DNA from: Cervus elaphus
Taxonomy: Eukaryota > Chordata > Mammalia > Artiodactyla > Cervidae
Reading direction: 5' to 3'
Length of the DNA stretch: 64,000 bases
Assembly (NCBI RefSeq): GCF_910594005.1
Contig: NC_057815.1
Coordinates: forward strand, 67,780,052-67,844,051
The stretch's first letter is position 1, and every line of letters begins with the position of its first letter. The notes beneath the pieces are model-generated. The model saw only the letters and a list, made by a program, of their open reading frames with translations. It was not told the DNA's origin and ran no database searches. Made by a program: the position numbers and the translations under genes. Of this stretch, positions 49,701-57,436 are shown piece after piece.

Positions 49701-50856
49701 TACTGGGTATGTCTGCATTTGAACTAAGATGCTTTTTTCTTTTTAAGAGAATCTTTGGTTTTGTTCTTCACCCTCCCAGCTTTCCAAGAGATGGTCAGAA
49801 GATGGGTAGGAGATCCACCACCAGCCTATTGTGGAAAGAGTGAGGAAATTGAGGTTCAGAGCACTGATATCAACTGACTGAGGTTACACTGTGTACGAGT
49901 GGAAAAACATGAATTAGGGAATGTGTTTTTTGAGAACCTACCATGGACCAGCTAGTTGCTGGTGCTGGTTGCTTTCCATGTTTTCTTCAATTTAATCCTC
50001 AGAACAGTCCTTGGATTTTCACTCCCATTTTATAGATTAGGAAACTGAGGCTCAGAGACATATCTGCCTCCTACCAGCTGGTAGTCAGCAGATCTGGGAT
50101 AATGAAGACCCTGGTCTATCTCCCTGTGCCCTGCTGCCTCCCAATGTCACAGCTCAAAATCAGAGTTCCTTCCAGATGCTGTGGGACCAGGGGGAAAAGC
50201 ATCAGATTGGGAACTGAAGAGTTCTGGCTTTGGATGGCTCACTAGCTCTGTCAACGTGAGCGAGTTTCCTCTCTCAGTCTAAGTTTTCTCATCTGTAAAA
50301 TGCAAATGGTAATACCCACCTGACCGGAGTGTTGTAAGCCTCAAAAGAGAAAAGCAATGGGAAAGTTATCCTAGTTAACTCTTCTTTCTTTCCACCAGCT
50401 CTCTTTAAATGCAATAGCCTCTTCATCATCACATCCTTGCCGCCAAATATGCCGGACTCCCTGCTAGGAATAAGCACCCCCGCTCCTCCAGAAAAAGCAC
50501 GGCGCCCTGCCCTCTCCCCCACTGTTCTCAGCTCCCTCACCCTCGGGGTCCGTGGCCGCAGCCCCCTCGGCTCTGAGTCTTGCCCAGTCCCCCCTCCCCC
50601 AGTCTGGTCAGCCCGAACTGGTCCGCAGAGAAGCCTCCACCCTCCTCCACCCTCCCGGCACAGGTGCTCCCTGGATGGCTGGCAGAACAGTCTGGGGTTC
50701 CAAGTCCTGGCACTTTCCAGCACATCCCGGGGGTACCCTCTTCTGCCACCCAGCACACCCACTCCGCTACTTACGGGCTCGTGCGTGGGAGTCCAAGGGG
50801 AACCAGAGCAGCGCGAGTCCCAGCAAGGAGGAGAGGACCCTTACCTCGGGAACCAT
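17124..50856 (-). CDS. CHRDL2: Chordin-like protein 2 (spliced, 11 coding exons, complete)
   Basis: Secreted antagonist of BMP-type TGF-beta ligands (family knowledge). The coding exons join to 1293 nt including the stop, 430 residues: exon ends 50856-50775, 40032-39920, 35523-35430, 33502-33360, 30730-30637, 28951-28896, 26858-26690, 25712-25518, 22399-22226, 17970-17878, 17203-17124. All introns are GT-AG and all phases agree. Residues 1-25 form a signal peptide. Three VWC domains each carry ten cysteines with the CxxCxC and CCxxC signatures: 33-95, 111-174 and 252-314. An N-glycosylation sequon is at N114. The length is within one residue of the human canonical form as I recall it (429). 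The start was chosen because it opens the signal peptide and has A at -3 and G at +4. An alternative C-terminus arises from the cassette exon at 21371-21425. Assignment rests on close recall of the mammalian CHRDL2 protein; its paralogue CHRDL1 is less similar. Confidence 0.96.
17204..17877 (-). other. CHRDL2: CHRDL2 intron 10
   Basis: 674-bp GT-AG intron. A GT-rich tract lies at about 17228-17295; nothing else stands out. Confidence 0.85.
17878..17970 (-). CDS. CHRDL2: CHRDL2 coding exon 10, open in two frames
   Basis: 93 nt. In the main frame it encodes residues 374-404, GIFHLIQIKKVRKQDF and onward to LLTGTHE. When the MIR cassette exon precedes it, the frame shifts and it reads NLPLDSDQESQEARLPE and onward to HRHPRR. 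Both frames are open across the whole exon, and both resemble human isoforms as I recall them. The acceptor is TGCCCTCAG and the donor GTGGGA. Confidence 0.93.
20255..20440 (+). repeat. MIR SINE
   Basis: 'gtaagacctgggtttgaatc', 'gtgattttgagcaagtcatt' and 'tctgcaaaatggggaatta' in MIR order. Confidence 0.7.
20935..21145 (-). repeat. MIR SINE, opposite to the exonised copy
   Basis: 'gaggcccagagaggtcaagt', 'gcccaaggccacacagcta' and 'gccgggattcaaacctaggt' are the MIR core in antisense. It shares a 17-bp perfect inverted match with the MIR at 21345. Confidence 0.85.
21345..21545 (+). repeat. MIR SINE containing the CHRDL2 cassette exon in antisense
   Basis: 'tggctgtgtggccttgggcc', 'cctctctgagcctcagtttc' and 'atctgtaaaatggggat', then 'gatcaaatgagatgatgaat' and 'gtgaaagcactttgtaaatt', give a nearly complete MIR. 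Confidence 0.9.
21371..21425 (-). CDS. CHRDL2: CHRDL2 alternative cassette exon derived from an antisense MIR
   Basis: 55 nt on the gene strand, between a CATTTTACAG acceptor and a GTAAGT donor. In phase with exon 9 it encodes DEETEAQRGEVPGPRPHS. The sequence is the reverse complement of the MIR core (the 'cctcagtttcctcatctg' segment), so the exon was born from a SINE. Its 55-nt length is not a multiple of three, so inclusion shifts exons 10 and 11 into a second open frame. I recall human CHRDL2 transcripts with the same peptide after KLVK, which supports a real, shared exon. Whether it is used in this species needs RNA data. Confidence 0.8.
22226..22399 (-). CDS. CHRDL2: CHRDL2 coding exon 9 (C-terminal region)
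   Basis: 174 nt encoding residues 316-373 plus one base, starting EDKADPGHSEISATKCPK and ending EIYLWKLVK. No domain is recognised beyond resemblance to chordin-like C-termini. It ends AAA G, so the next exon decides the tail: exon 10 directly (GIFHL...) or the MIR-derived cassette exon (DEETE...). The acceptor is TCTCCCAG and the donor GTGAGC. Confidence 0.95.
22690..22965. repeat. Diverged duplication, copy A
   Basis: Shares the blocks cactcatgccctta, aggctcacaatgaac and aaggtttgggagaggttgag, in the same order and spacing, with copy B at 24318-24568. By eye the copies differ at roughly a fifth of positions. Confidence 0.8.
23352..23476 (+). repeat. CHR-type tRNA-derived SINE
   Basis: 'ctgggtggtccagtggttag', 'ggttcaactcctggttgggg' and a terminal poly(A) of about 20. 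Confidence 0.85.
23516..23632 (+). repeat. CHR-type tRNA-derived SINE
   Basis: 'attccctggctgtctagtgg' to 'gcaagccacatgcatggcc', ending in an aaataaataaa tail. About 40 bases after the previous copy, same direction. Confidence 0.85.
24318..24568. repeat. Diverged duplication, copy B
   Basis: Partner of 22690-22965 in the same orientation, about 1.63 kb away. Confidence 0.8.
24713..24842 (+). repeat. CHR-type tRNA-derived SINE
   Basis: 'ggggattccctggcagccca' through 'agttcaatccctggttggga' to a poly(A) tail of 18. Confidence 0.85.
25078..25212 (+). mobile_element. L1 3' tail
   Basis: 'acctatggctgattcatgtt' and 'gtaaagcaattatccttcag' followed by A-rich sequence are the 3' end of ruminant L1 elements. 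Strongly 5'-truncated. Confidence 0.75.
25518..25712 (-). CDS. CHRDL2: CHRDL2 coding exon 8 (VWC domain 3)
   Basis: 195 nt encoding residues 251-315 plus one base, a whole VWC domain in one exon. It runs from ACVHGGKTYSHGEVWHPAF through CIVCTCQDG to GKCCKICP. Its ten cysteines are at 252, 277, 280, 282, 289, 294, 300, 310, 311 and 314. The first two VWC domains are each split by an intron; this one is not. The acceptor is TGGCCCAG and the donor GTACAA. Confidence 0.96.
25713..26689 (-). other. CHRDL2: CHRDL2 intron 7
   Basis: 977-bp GT-AG intron. It contains a T9 run and an A18 run flanked by an 11-bp direct repeat (26255-26265 and 26307-26317). Confidence 0.85.
26690..26858 (-). CDS. CHRDL2: CHRDL2 coding exon 7 (basic linker before VWC domain 3)
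   Basis: 169 nt encoding residues 195-250 plus one base. It starts RHSQDPCSGDSGRKR and ends with the strongly conserved lysine-rich STTVKIVLKEKHKK. The acceptor is CTTTGCAG and the donor the weaker GTGGGA. The basic stretches suggest affinity for polyanions such as heparan sulphate; this is inference. Confidence 0.95.
27220..27393. repeat. Perfect 87-bp tandem duplication
   Basis: 27220-27306 and 27307-27393 are identical base for base by direct reading, starting gaagatttaggtgatagg. Two copies only. Confidence 0.97.
27895..28105 (+). repeat. Bov-tA type SINE
   Basis: 'ggcttcccaggtggtgctag' to 'gagttggacacagctgaagc', full sense-order SINE. It lies antisense to CHRDL2. Confidence 0.9.
28896..28951 (-). 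CDS. CHRDL2: CHRDL2 coding exon 6 (short acidic linker)
   Basis: 56 nt encoding residues 176-194: a hydrophilic, acidic linker containing GEKSAEEDTTQSHRGV. It bridges VWC domain 2 and the basic linker of exon 7. It is the exon least like the human protein as I remember it, which fits an unstructured spacer. The acceptor is TTTCTAG and the donor GTGAGC. Its identity rests mainly on phase, position and the shared EED...QS...HGV/HRGV pattern. Confidence 0.88.
28952..30636 (-). other. CHRDL2: CHRDL2 intron 5
   Basis: 1.7-kb intron without young repeats. The part 29690-29960 has L2-like text. Nothing coding recognised on the plus strand. Confidence 0.8.
30637..30730 (-). CDS. CHRDL2: CHRDL2 coding exon 5 (end of VWC domain 2)
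   Basis: 94 nt encoding residues 145-175 plus one base, starting EGQIYCGLMTCPEPGC and closing with SCCQACK. It supplies cysteines 150, 155, 160, 170, 171 and 174 of the second VWC domain. Same length and phase as exon 3, which fits duplication of a two-exon VWC module. The acceptor is CTGTCTGTCAG and the donor GTGAGT. Confidence 0.95.
31742..31785 (+). repeat. (TG)n microsatellite
   Basis: About 20 TG units with a single GA interruption, then a short acgcgcacgcgc tail. Confidence 0.95.
31790..31996 (-). repeat. Bov-tA type SINE
   Basis: 'gcgctcagtaatgtctgatt' to 'tgccacctaggaagtc', antisense. Confidence 0.9.
32470..32669 (-). repeat. Bov-tA type SINE
   Basis: 'gctaagacatgtccaactct' to 'gcaccaccagggaagcct', antisense. 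Near-relative of the copy at 31790, as both share 'tctcttatgtctcctgcatt'. Confidence 0.9.
33360..33502 (-). CDS. CHRDL2: CHRDL2 coding exon 4 (inter-domain linker and start of VWC domain 2)
   Basis: 143 nt encoding residues 97-144. It begins with the EPHTPSGLRAPP linker, then the second VWC domain from C111, with an NGT glycosylation sequon at N114 and the CVLCSC motif at 138-143. The acceptor is CCTACAG and the donor GTAAGA. It ends in phase 0. Confidence 0.95.
33503..35429 (-). other. CHRDL2: CHRDL2 intron 3
   Basis: 1.9-kb intron with no young SINE. Old-repeat phrases of the 'gtgccaggcactgttctagg' type lie near 33850 and 34110. Nothing else recognised. Confidence 0.8.
35430..35523 (-). 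CDS. CHRDL2: CHRDL2 coding exon 3 (second half of VWC domain 1)
   Basis: 94 nt encoding residues 66-96 plus one base. It supplies cysteines 71, 76, 81, 91, 92 and 95, including the closing QQCCPRC motif. The first residue is N, where I recall G in human; this creates no glycosylation sequon (NAH). The donor is GTGAGT. Confidence 0.95.
35828..36026 (-). repeat. CHR-type SINE
   Basis: Antisense copy: 'cctgaggtatgtgggatctt', 'gtgaacccacacccccgaca', 'agtcttaaccactggagtgc'. It belongs to the subtype with the 'acaacattgttcctactt' extension. Confidence 0.8.
37918..38140 (+). repeat. CHR-type SINE
   Basis: 'gtttccctggcagtccaata' through the 'aaacagaagcaatattgtaa' extension. An internal run of G and C (gcgggggggcggggggg) is unusual. 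Confidence 0.85.
39098..39207 (+). mobile_element. L1 3' tail
   Basis: 'acgcctatggctgattcatg' and 'gtaaagtaattagcctccaa' then A-rich tail; 5'-truncated. Confidence 0.75.
39920..40032 (-). CDS. CHRDL2: CHRDL2 coding exon 2 (first half of VWC domain 1)
   Basis: 113 nt encoding residues 28-65, from RPDMFCLFHGKRY to the CLRCTC motif and SE. It carries cysteines 33, 58, 61 and 63 of the first VWC domain. The acceptor is a TTTGCCAG type and the donor is GAG|GTAGGT. The exon starts in phase 1 and ends in phase 0. Confidence 0.95.
40569..40611 (+). repeat. (CA)n(CT)n compound microsatellite
   Basis: About 13 CA units pass directly into about 8 CT units. Confidence 0.95.
41580..41690 (-). repeat. 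MIR SINE remnant
   Basis: 'agatgagaaaactgaggagc' and 'cttgcctgaggccacccagc' then 'gatttgaacccagga', MIR in antisense. Confidence 0.7.
42930..43240 (+). repeat. Possible L3/MIR3-like remnant
   Basis: Begins with 'tgtgatgttgagcaaagacc' and 'ctgggcctcactttcccatc', then a quasi-periodic series of 'attctaagac / ttctaagttt / attctaagat' words such as end L3-type elements. Family assignment is uncertain. Confidence 0.4.
43658..43876 (+). repeat. MIR SINE remnant
   Basis: 'gtcagagtcagataggctgg', 'acaagctatttaaacacttc' and 'tttgtcaaatggtcgagtaa', in MIR order. Confidence 0.65.
44465..44742 (-). repeat. Bov-A2 dimeric SINE
   Basis: Starts gactgctgctgctgctaagt. Two Bov-A units are joined by aaaatgaaaagtgaaagtaa. 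It closely resembles the copies at 7498 and 59523. Confidence 0.92.
45095..45600 (+). repeat. L2 LINE 3'-end remnant
   Basis: 'ttatcatgtcactccaccct' through 'gaactgtgagtttcttgaga' to 'agccaatgcttggtaaatga' follows the L2 3' end. Confidence 0.7.
46558..46683 (+). repeat. Bov-tA/Bov-A SINE, 3' half
   Basis: 'ggagaaggaaatggcaaccc' to 'cacaactgagtgactaacac'; the tRNA-like half is absent. Confidence 0.88.
48165..48245. repeat. Degenerate 24-bp minisatellite, about 3 units
   Basis: Successive units agagtcagtctgtggctgga.., agactcagtttgggctggga.. and ggctcaatctgtggctggaa.. share a clear core with substitutions. Confidence 0.75.
49265..49430 (-). repeat. MIR SINE remnant
   Basis: 'agtgaggctcagagacgttg', 'aaagccacacaactactaag' and 'caggacttgaactaacac', antisense MIR. 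Confidence 0.7.
49930..50110 (-). repeat. MIR SINE remnant
   Basis: 'attttatagattaggaaact' and 'gaggctcagagacatatc', antisense MIR. Confidence 0.7.
50190..50345 (+). repeat. MIR SINE remnant
   Basis: 'actagctctgtcaacgtgag' then 'tctcatctgtaaaatgcaaa', sense MIR. It lies about 80 bases from an antisense MIR. Confidence 0.7.
50775..50856 (-). CDS. CHRDL2: CHRDL2 coding exon 1 (signal peptide)
   Basis: Encodes residues 1-27, beginning MVPEVRVLSSLLGLALLW. The hydrophobic core LLGLALLWF followed by DSHA is a typical signal peptide with likely cleavage after A25. The exon ends one base into codon 28, at a GTAAGT donor. The bases around the ATG (A at -3, G at +4) fit a strong initiation context. 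The 5' UTR continues upstream, but its extent cannot be fixed from sequence. Confidence 0.95.
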
Positions 50857-51184
50857 CCTTCTTCCCCAGGGCCAGGCCCTCAGGCGCTGAGCCGGGCGGG
50901 GACTTGGGGGAAAGTGAGATGAGGGGGACACTGACGCCCAGGGGCACAGCGCAATCCGCAGACCCGGAGAGGGTTAGGGTTAGAGATTCAGAGAAGGGTT
51001 GAGAAGAAGGTGGTGAGGACAAAAAGGGAGGTCCAAGGTGGGAATAGGAGGAAGGTGGAAAGCAAACGGAGGGAAAGAGTTGGAGGGATGCAGGACGGTA
51101 TGCAAGAGGGGAAAGCAATTAAAGTAAAGGGGAAGGTGAGAGGGAGGGGAGGAGAAGAAAGACGGGAGAGGGAGGACCACAGTC

Positions 51185-51685
51185 CGCCGAGCGCGCAGCG
51201 TTGGGCCAGGCGCGCGGGACCGGCGGGCTGCTCCGGGCGTGCGGGCTAGCAGCGGCCGGCGCCCCCTGCTCGCAGAACTCGGGGTCGGGCTGCCGGGTCC
51301 TGGAGCCCGGCGGCGCGGCGGTACCCGCGGCGGCGACGGCGCGGCGGCCACGGGGGGAGGCTGCGCGCGGGCCGGCTGTGCACGCCAAGGGCGCCAGGCG
51401 CCGCGCTCGGGCGCATTTGTACTTTGCCGCGGGAAGCAGGCAGCCCCGGCCTGGCGCTGGCCTAGCCCTGGCGCCTCCTCTGGGGCACCGCGGGCTCGGT
51501 GGATTGGCCACCCGAGAAACAGGCCCACTTTCCCCCTCCTCTCTCGTGCCGGTCTCTGGGACAGACGCTCCAGGCGCCGCGCCGAGAGGAGGCGAGGGGG
51601 CTGGGGAGGGGGAAGGAGCCACCCGGGCCACGGGTTTTAACCCCTGACTCCCCGCGGCGCCCCGAGCCCAGGAGGACCGAACCCT
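51185..51685. promoter_or_regulatory. CpG island at the CHRDL2 5' end (probable promoter)
   Basis: About 500 bases very rich in G+C with dense CpG (for example gcccggcggcgcggcggta around 51305), against an otherwise CpG-poor region. It lies 330-830 bases upstream of the CHRDL2 start codon, the expected place for its promoter or 5' UTR. Long open frames on both strands here are a by-product of base composition. I saw no TATA box that would fix a start site. A divergent transcript is possible. Confidence 0.75.
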
Positions 51686-52795
51686 GTTAGAAAATTTCGG
51701 GTGGGGAAGGGAGAGATGTCGGGGTCGGAGAGGCGAAGCGGGCTGCGGAACCGAGAGGCGCTCAGGTGAGGAAGCTCGACGGTGCTTGCACAGAACCCCG
51801 CCTCTGGATGAAATCGGGACACTTGCTGTTCTTAATTGTCTGTGCACTTGGCCACTCCACCTGAGTCTGTTTCCCAGATCCCCTTGCTAAAATGGGGATC
51901 TTAGTATCTTAAGTACCTTTTAATGTTTTTAATGTCTTCCCACAATTGTTTCTCACGTGGGATGAGATAATGAACGTCAAAGCACTCAGATCTCAAAAAG
52001 AAGGGGTCCCAATTCCAGTCGCTTGGAATGCTCTGACCAGTTATCCCCGAATCCAGAGGCACCATGCAGGATCCTCGGCCCTTCCTCTGCGAGTCTTCTG
52101 CTCCCTCCCACCCCACCCTGGCATTCCAGAAGCAGGACACAGTCTTTCCTTTGCCTCTGCAGGCAGGGCCTGAACCTTTCTGAGAGGGTTGGTCATACTC
52201 AATCCTCTTGAGTAAGGGCTTTAGGTCGAAGCATTGTCTTTCTTACCTGAAAGTGATGGGGTGGGGGTGGGGGCAAGGGCCTGGAGCCCCCCACCTCAGC
52301 CCAGCCTTGCTGCCCCATACCTCGTGGTATGATTTAATGAAATTAATGAAATGAGTGTATGAATTAATAGGACCCAAGAAGAGAACCACCAGCTCTGTCC
52401 AGACAAGAAACGCTCAAACTCTGAACTCAAAAGGACAGGGCCCCTGTCCTGGCTCTCTCCCTAGCTTGCTTGGATGTCTTGGGTAAGTTCATTCATCCCC
52501 ATTTTGGACCTCAACTTCATCCGCAGAGGAACTTCTTGCAGAGTTGCTGGAAATTCAGTAAATGTTGGAGGGGAGCAGACTAGGAAGAGTAAGAGATGAG
52601 ACAGAAGGGATGTTGAATCACATCCCACTCTGGCAGGGAATCACATTTCCAGGTTGAAACACTTCTGACTGTGTCTGTAAAGATAACTTCCTGGGGTAAG
52701 GCTGGGGTCCCCACCTCCTGTGTTGCCAGTTGATGCTCTCCAAGAACAGAGAGTGCTGGAGGAACCAGTGTTCCCCGAAACAGAGCTTCTGGGGG
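51686..52795. other. Upstream flank of CHRDL2, no gene recognised
   Basis: Unique-looking sequence past the CpG island. A G-rich run (ggggtgggggtgggggc) lies near 52258. No exon is supported. Confidence 0.4.
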
Positions 52796-53010
52796 ACCTC
52801 CCTGGCAGTCCAATAGTTAGGACTTTGCCTTCCAGTGCGTGTAGGGGTGGGGGTGGGAAGGGTGCAGGTTCAATAGTTGGTTTGGAAGCTAAGATCCTAC
52901 ATACCTTGTAGCCAAAGAATCAAAACCTAAAACAGAAGCAATATTATAACAAATTCAATAAAGACTTAAAACATGGTCCACATCAATGAAATCTTAAAAA
53001 AATAAATAAA
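52796..53010 (+). repeat. CHR-type SINE
   Basis: 'gacctccctggcagtccaat' through 'aaacagaagcaatattataa'. Same subtype as 37918, with a G-rich insertion. Confidence 0.85.
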
Positions 53011-54494
53011 AGAAGCAGAACCTCCCCCAGAGCCCTCTGAATCAGAGACAAACATGATCTGCCCCTGGTGCCCTCCAGGCTTAATTTCTTCTTCTCCAAC
53101 CTGGCCACTTCCTCTCCCTTGAGTATGCTTTGTTTTAACAGATGATGAGATCCTTGGGTGGGGAAGATCCTCTGGAGAAGGAAATGTCATCATGCTTCCC
53201 TTCTTGCTTAGGCTTTCAGGGCACTCAGAGTTAAGTTTAGTGTTTAACTGAAGAAATTATCTCATCCCAAGGATCTGGACAGAGATCTTTTCCTTTCTCC
53301 ATCTTTGTTTAAAGTCTGCTATATACATAGATTCATCTCAGATAAAGGAGGTGGATTGAGATTCCCCTCCCCTATATCCTATCCATTCTACTTCAGGAAA
53401 GGTCTCTAGCATGAGATCAAAAAGGTGTCAACACACCTCTCCATCCTTAATGTCCTCAGAATTCAGGCCATCATCATCTCTTACTGGACTTCTCTAGTAG
53501 TCTTTTAGCAAGTCTTCCGCCCCTAGTGTGGGCACCTCCAATCTATTTTCTTCATACTTGCCATAAAAATTATGTTGATTATTCCTACTGACAAACCTGA
53601 TCACATCATCTTCCCATTTAAAACCCATTATTGGAAGTAAAAAGAAAAAAAAAAACAAACATTAAGTGCAATGTGATATCCTGGCTTCGATTCTGGGATA
53701 GTAAAAGGACATGAGTGGAAAAACTGGTAAATAAAGTCTATTAGTTTATAGTCATGTGCAAACATTGGTTTCTTAGTCTTGATGAAGGTACCATGGCTCT
53801 ATAACGTGATAACACTGGGTGAAATTGGGTGAAAGACCCATGGTTCTTAGATAAAGACTCTGTACTACCTTTGCAACTTTTCTGTCAGTCTAAAATTCTT
53901 TCAAAATAAAAAGTGTATTAAATAAATAACAGGATAAAACATTATCGACTTCCAATTGTTAACAGATTACAATCCAAAATTGTTAGCATTGGATTCAAGG
54001 CCACACGCATTTTGGCTCTTACTGCCACCTACTCTGTACTTTCACCAACCACTCACCTCCCCACCTGTCCATGCATTTTCTAATCTCCATAGTTTCGTCT
54101 ATGTTTCCCTTCTGTCTGGACTCTTTCTCTTCCTTCATGTAGTGAATTCTGTTTTACTTTTCTAAAGTCAGCTCCAAGTCATTTCTCTTTCAGGGCTTCC
54201 CTGCATCCCCTAAGCAAAGCAAATTTCTGGTAGCAAATGGTATTTTAACTATTGAAGTGTAAATATTTGCCTTTCCACCCTGCACTCTGAGGGCAGGGTT
54301 TTTTTTTTTTTTCCTTTTATATCTATATTTTCAGAATTTAGCAAAGTCCCTGATACACAAAGATACTGAATAGATAACTGCTTCATGATGGAGTGAAGAC
54401 CTCAATGACTTGAAAAGATATTTACTTTCTCATTGGAGACCCTTCAGCACCCCTATTGTTCTCAACGATCAACATAAGAAACAAGCCTTTGGAA

Positions 54495-54645
54495 CTTCCG
54501 GTGGTCCAGCAGTTAAGACTCTGCACTTCCAGTGCAGGAGATACAGGTTCGATCCCTGCTTGGGGACCGAGATCCCACATGCCTCTCAGTACAGCCAGAA
54601 AATAAATAAATAAAAACAGCAAAAAGAAGAAAAAAAAAAAAGAAA
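54495..54645 (+). repeat. CHR-type SINE
   Basis: 'cttccggtggtccagcagtt' to 'gcctctcagtacagccag', then an aaataaataaataaa tail. Confidence 0.85.
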
Positions 54646-54714
54646 GAAGCCCTTGAGGAAAGTTTCTGTGTCTTTGTAGAAATGCTGTTCATGATGGTTG
54701 TCCATATATTCTCT

Positions 54715-54945
54715 GTGCTCAGTTGCTCAGTCGTGTCTGACTCTTTGAGACCCCATGGACTATAGTCAGCCAAGCTTCTCTGTCCATGGAATTTTCCAGG
54801 CAAGAAAATTGCCTGGAAACCCACTCTGGAGTGGGTTGCTATTTCCTTCTCCAGGGCATCTTCCCCACCCAGAGACTAAACTCATGTCTCCTGTGTGGTC
54901 TGCCTTGGCAGGCAGACTCTTTACCACTGTGCCACCTGGGAAGCC
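54715..54945 (-). repeat. Bov-tA type SINE
   Basis: 'gctcagttgctcagtcgtgt' to 'tgccacctgggaagccc', with a small internal duplication (aagaaaattgcctggaaacc). Confidence 0.9.
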
Positions 54946-55429
54946 CATATATTATCTAATACTCTTTTAAAAAGGAGATTTGATAAATTCTTCCAAAATC
55001 TAGTCAGGAAAAAATAAAAAACAAACTATCTACCCATAGCAATCTGTTGCACTAAGTTTGTCTGCCACCTGTCTGCTACACTCTTAGAGAACTTGTACTC
55101 ACCGCCTTCCTAGTCTGCCCATTGCACTTTCGGACAAATCTGTTAGAAAGTTCTCTAACTAAATCTGATTTCTCTGAGATTCCCCACATTGCTCCTAACG
55201 CTGACCTCAGGGCTGCACAGAGCAAGCCAACTGCTTTGGTCTTTTTAGAGCTCTACAGAGGTTTGAGGCAGAGAACTCCTTTTCTGTACACTCCTCCTTA
55301 CCAGTTTCTAGCCCCTGGACCCCTCACGCCACATTAGATTTAAACTTTCTCTCTCTTGAAAGATGCTGAGCTCTTCCCCTTCCCTCCCCTACCCAGGTCT
55401 CTGCACATTATGTTTTTTCTTTTTTTTTT

Positions 55430-55612
55430 AATTATTTGGTTTTTTTTTTTTGGCTGTGCCGAGTCTTAGTTGCGACACAGGGGATCTGTAGGTGCGGCGT
55501 GTGAGCTCTTAGCTGCAGCCTGTGGGATCTAGTTCCATGACCAGGGATTGAACCTGGGCCCCCAGCATTGAGAATGCGGAGTCTTAGTCACTGGATCACT
55601 AAGGAAGTCCCT
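55430..55612 (-). repeat. CHR-type SINE
   Basis: Antisense copy beginning with a T-run and 'ggctgtgccgagtcttagtt', then 'gggattgaacctgggccccc' and 'actggatcactaaggaagtc'. Confidence 0.85.
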
Positions 55613-56562
55613 GTGTTTTTCAAACACCCTGCCTCTCCCCACTCTTATCTGTTTGTCTTATTTTTCCAGGATCGAGGTAAACTCCTGCATTCATCCAACA
55701 GTTATTGATAACCAACCCTGTGTCAGGCACTGTGCAAGGTGCTAGGAACACAGTGGAGAGCCAGAGAAGACACTGATGCTTATAGTCCAGGTTCTCACTG
55801 AAGTCTCTCTGATGACCTTCTTTCCCCCATGCTTCTGTATCTCCATTATGGCACTTATCACATTGTATCACCAAAGGTTTTTTGTCATCTCCTCTAAAAG
55901 GAGAACATACACTGTTATTTATCTAATATTTTCCTTAGCCGTTAGCATACATCTTTGTACATAGTAACTGCTAAAGAAAGGTTTGTTGAACAACATTCTT
56001 ATTCTTTCAAATAGTCCTCTTGTGACTTGTTATTTGTGGCCAACAGGCTTCCTGGACTGCAGGCTGCTTGCTTATTTCAGTGTCAAGGTAAGTTTTCTGA
56101 ACTCAGTCCATTTAGTTCTGTAAGTAAGATTCTAAAAGCAGATTCACCATATGCGAGTTAATATAAGATGACTACATAGTACATACTACACCTGAGGTAT
56201 GCTGATAAATGTTTAACAGTCAGTTCTCCAGGGGAAAAAAAGCCCTGGTTTAGAGCATTTGCCAATTCCCATGGTATAAATATTCCCATCAGGGCCAATT
56301 TCAGGCTACAAATGGAATCATTGAATATGGGGTTGTGACAAAGAGCAGGACACAATTATGCAGTATTTCCATCTTACAGGTACATGTAAATAACTTCAAA
56401 AACACTGATAATAAAATGCAGTAAACTAATTAGGAGGCAAGAATTTGAATGTTTTAAGTATAACATTTAATTGTAAATTTATTAATTTAATGTTTAGTAA
56501 TGATCTGCTTTAACAAGCAGCTTGGAAAATTGCTGAAAATTTACCATTGGGCTCTCCAGCTT

Positions 56563-57052
56563 CCCTGATAGCTCAGCTGGTAAAGAATCCACCTCCAATG
56601 CAGGAGACCCTGGTTCATTTCCTGGGTCGGGAAGATCCACTGGAGAAGGGATAGCCTACCCACTCCAGTTCTCTTGGACGTCCCTTGTGGCTCAACTGGT
56701 AAAGAATCTGCTTGCAGTGAGGGAGACCTGGGTTCGATCTCTGGGTTGGGAAGATCCCCTGGAGTAAGGGAAAGGCTGTGCCTCGAGAATCTATAGTTCT
56801 GTGTATCCGAAAGTTGCTCAGTAGTGTCCAACTCTGTGACCCCATGGACTATCGAGCCCATGGAATTTTCCAGGCCAGAATATTAGAGTGTGTAGCCTTT
56901 CCCTTCTCCAGGGAATCTTCCCAACCCAGGGATCGAACCCAGGTATCCCTCATTGCAAGCGGATTCTTTACCAGTTGAGCCACAAGGGAAGCCCACTCTA
57001 CAGTCCATGAGGTTGCAAAGAGTCGGACAGGACTGAGCAACTTTCACTTTCT
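56563..57052 (+). repeat. Bov-tA SINE (dimeric head), split by a second SINE
   Basis: The head at 56563-56785 has two tRNA-like units (gctcagctggtaaagaatcc and gctcaactggtaaagaatct). The tail at about 56996-57052 (ctacagtccatgaggttgca...gcaactttcac) lies beyond an antisense SINE. Confidence 0.8.
56810..56994 (-). repeat. Bov-tA SINE inserted in the previous element
   Basis: 'gaaagttgctcagtagtgtc' to 'gagccacaagggaagccc', complete in antisense. Confidence 0.88.
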
Positions 57053-57287
57053 CCAGAGCACTTATAAGCTAGTTCCAGTACACTGTCTTTACTTGATGTC
57101 CTAGAAAGGTGAACTAATTGACTCTTGAAAGTTGTATCCAATTTAGATACATTAAGAGGAGAGTCTTATTTAAAAGAGCTGTTAAAGTTGATGTTGTTGT
57201 AAAGTGAACAATCCCCATTCCATTTCTACCCTTCAGTCAACTCAGAGTTATTCATCCATGTAAAAATCATTTAAGACCTACTGTTCA

Positions 57288-57436
57288 GACTTCCCTGGCA
57301 GTCCGGTGGTTAAGACTCCACACTTCTGGCGCAGGAGGTGCAGATTCAATCCCTGGTTGGGGAACTAAGATCCCACATGCCAGGCAACACAACCACAAAA
57401 ATAATAAATAAATAGCTTTGATGCTTAAAAAAAAAC
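57288..57436 (+). repeat. CHR-type SINE
   Basis: 'gacttccctggcagtccggt' to 'atcccacatgccaggcaaca', then an A-rich tail. Confidence 0.87.

Larger units (their letters stand above)
40033..50774 (-). other. CHRDL2: CHRDL2 intron 1
   Basis: 10.7-kb intron, the largest. It holds a CA/CT microsatellite, a Bov-A2 SINE, an L2 remnant, one Bov-tA SINE, a small minisatellite and many MIR remnants. No plus-strand gene is recognised inside it. Confidence 0.85.

Noticed and set aside
51119..51847. Long overlapping open frames on both strands upstream of CHRDL2
   Set aside because: They span the CpG island, overlap one another on opposite strands and look like proline/arginine/alanine-rich readings of G+C-rich DNA.
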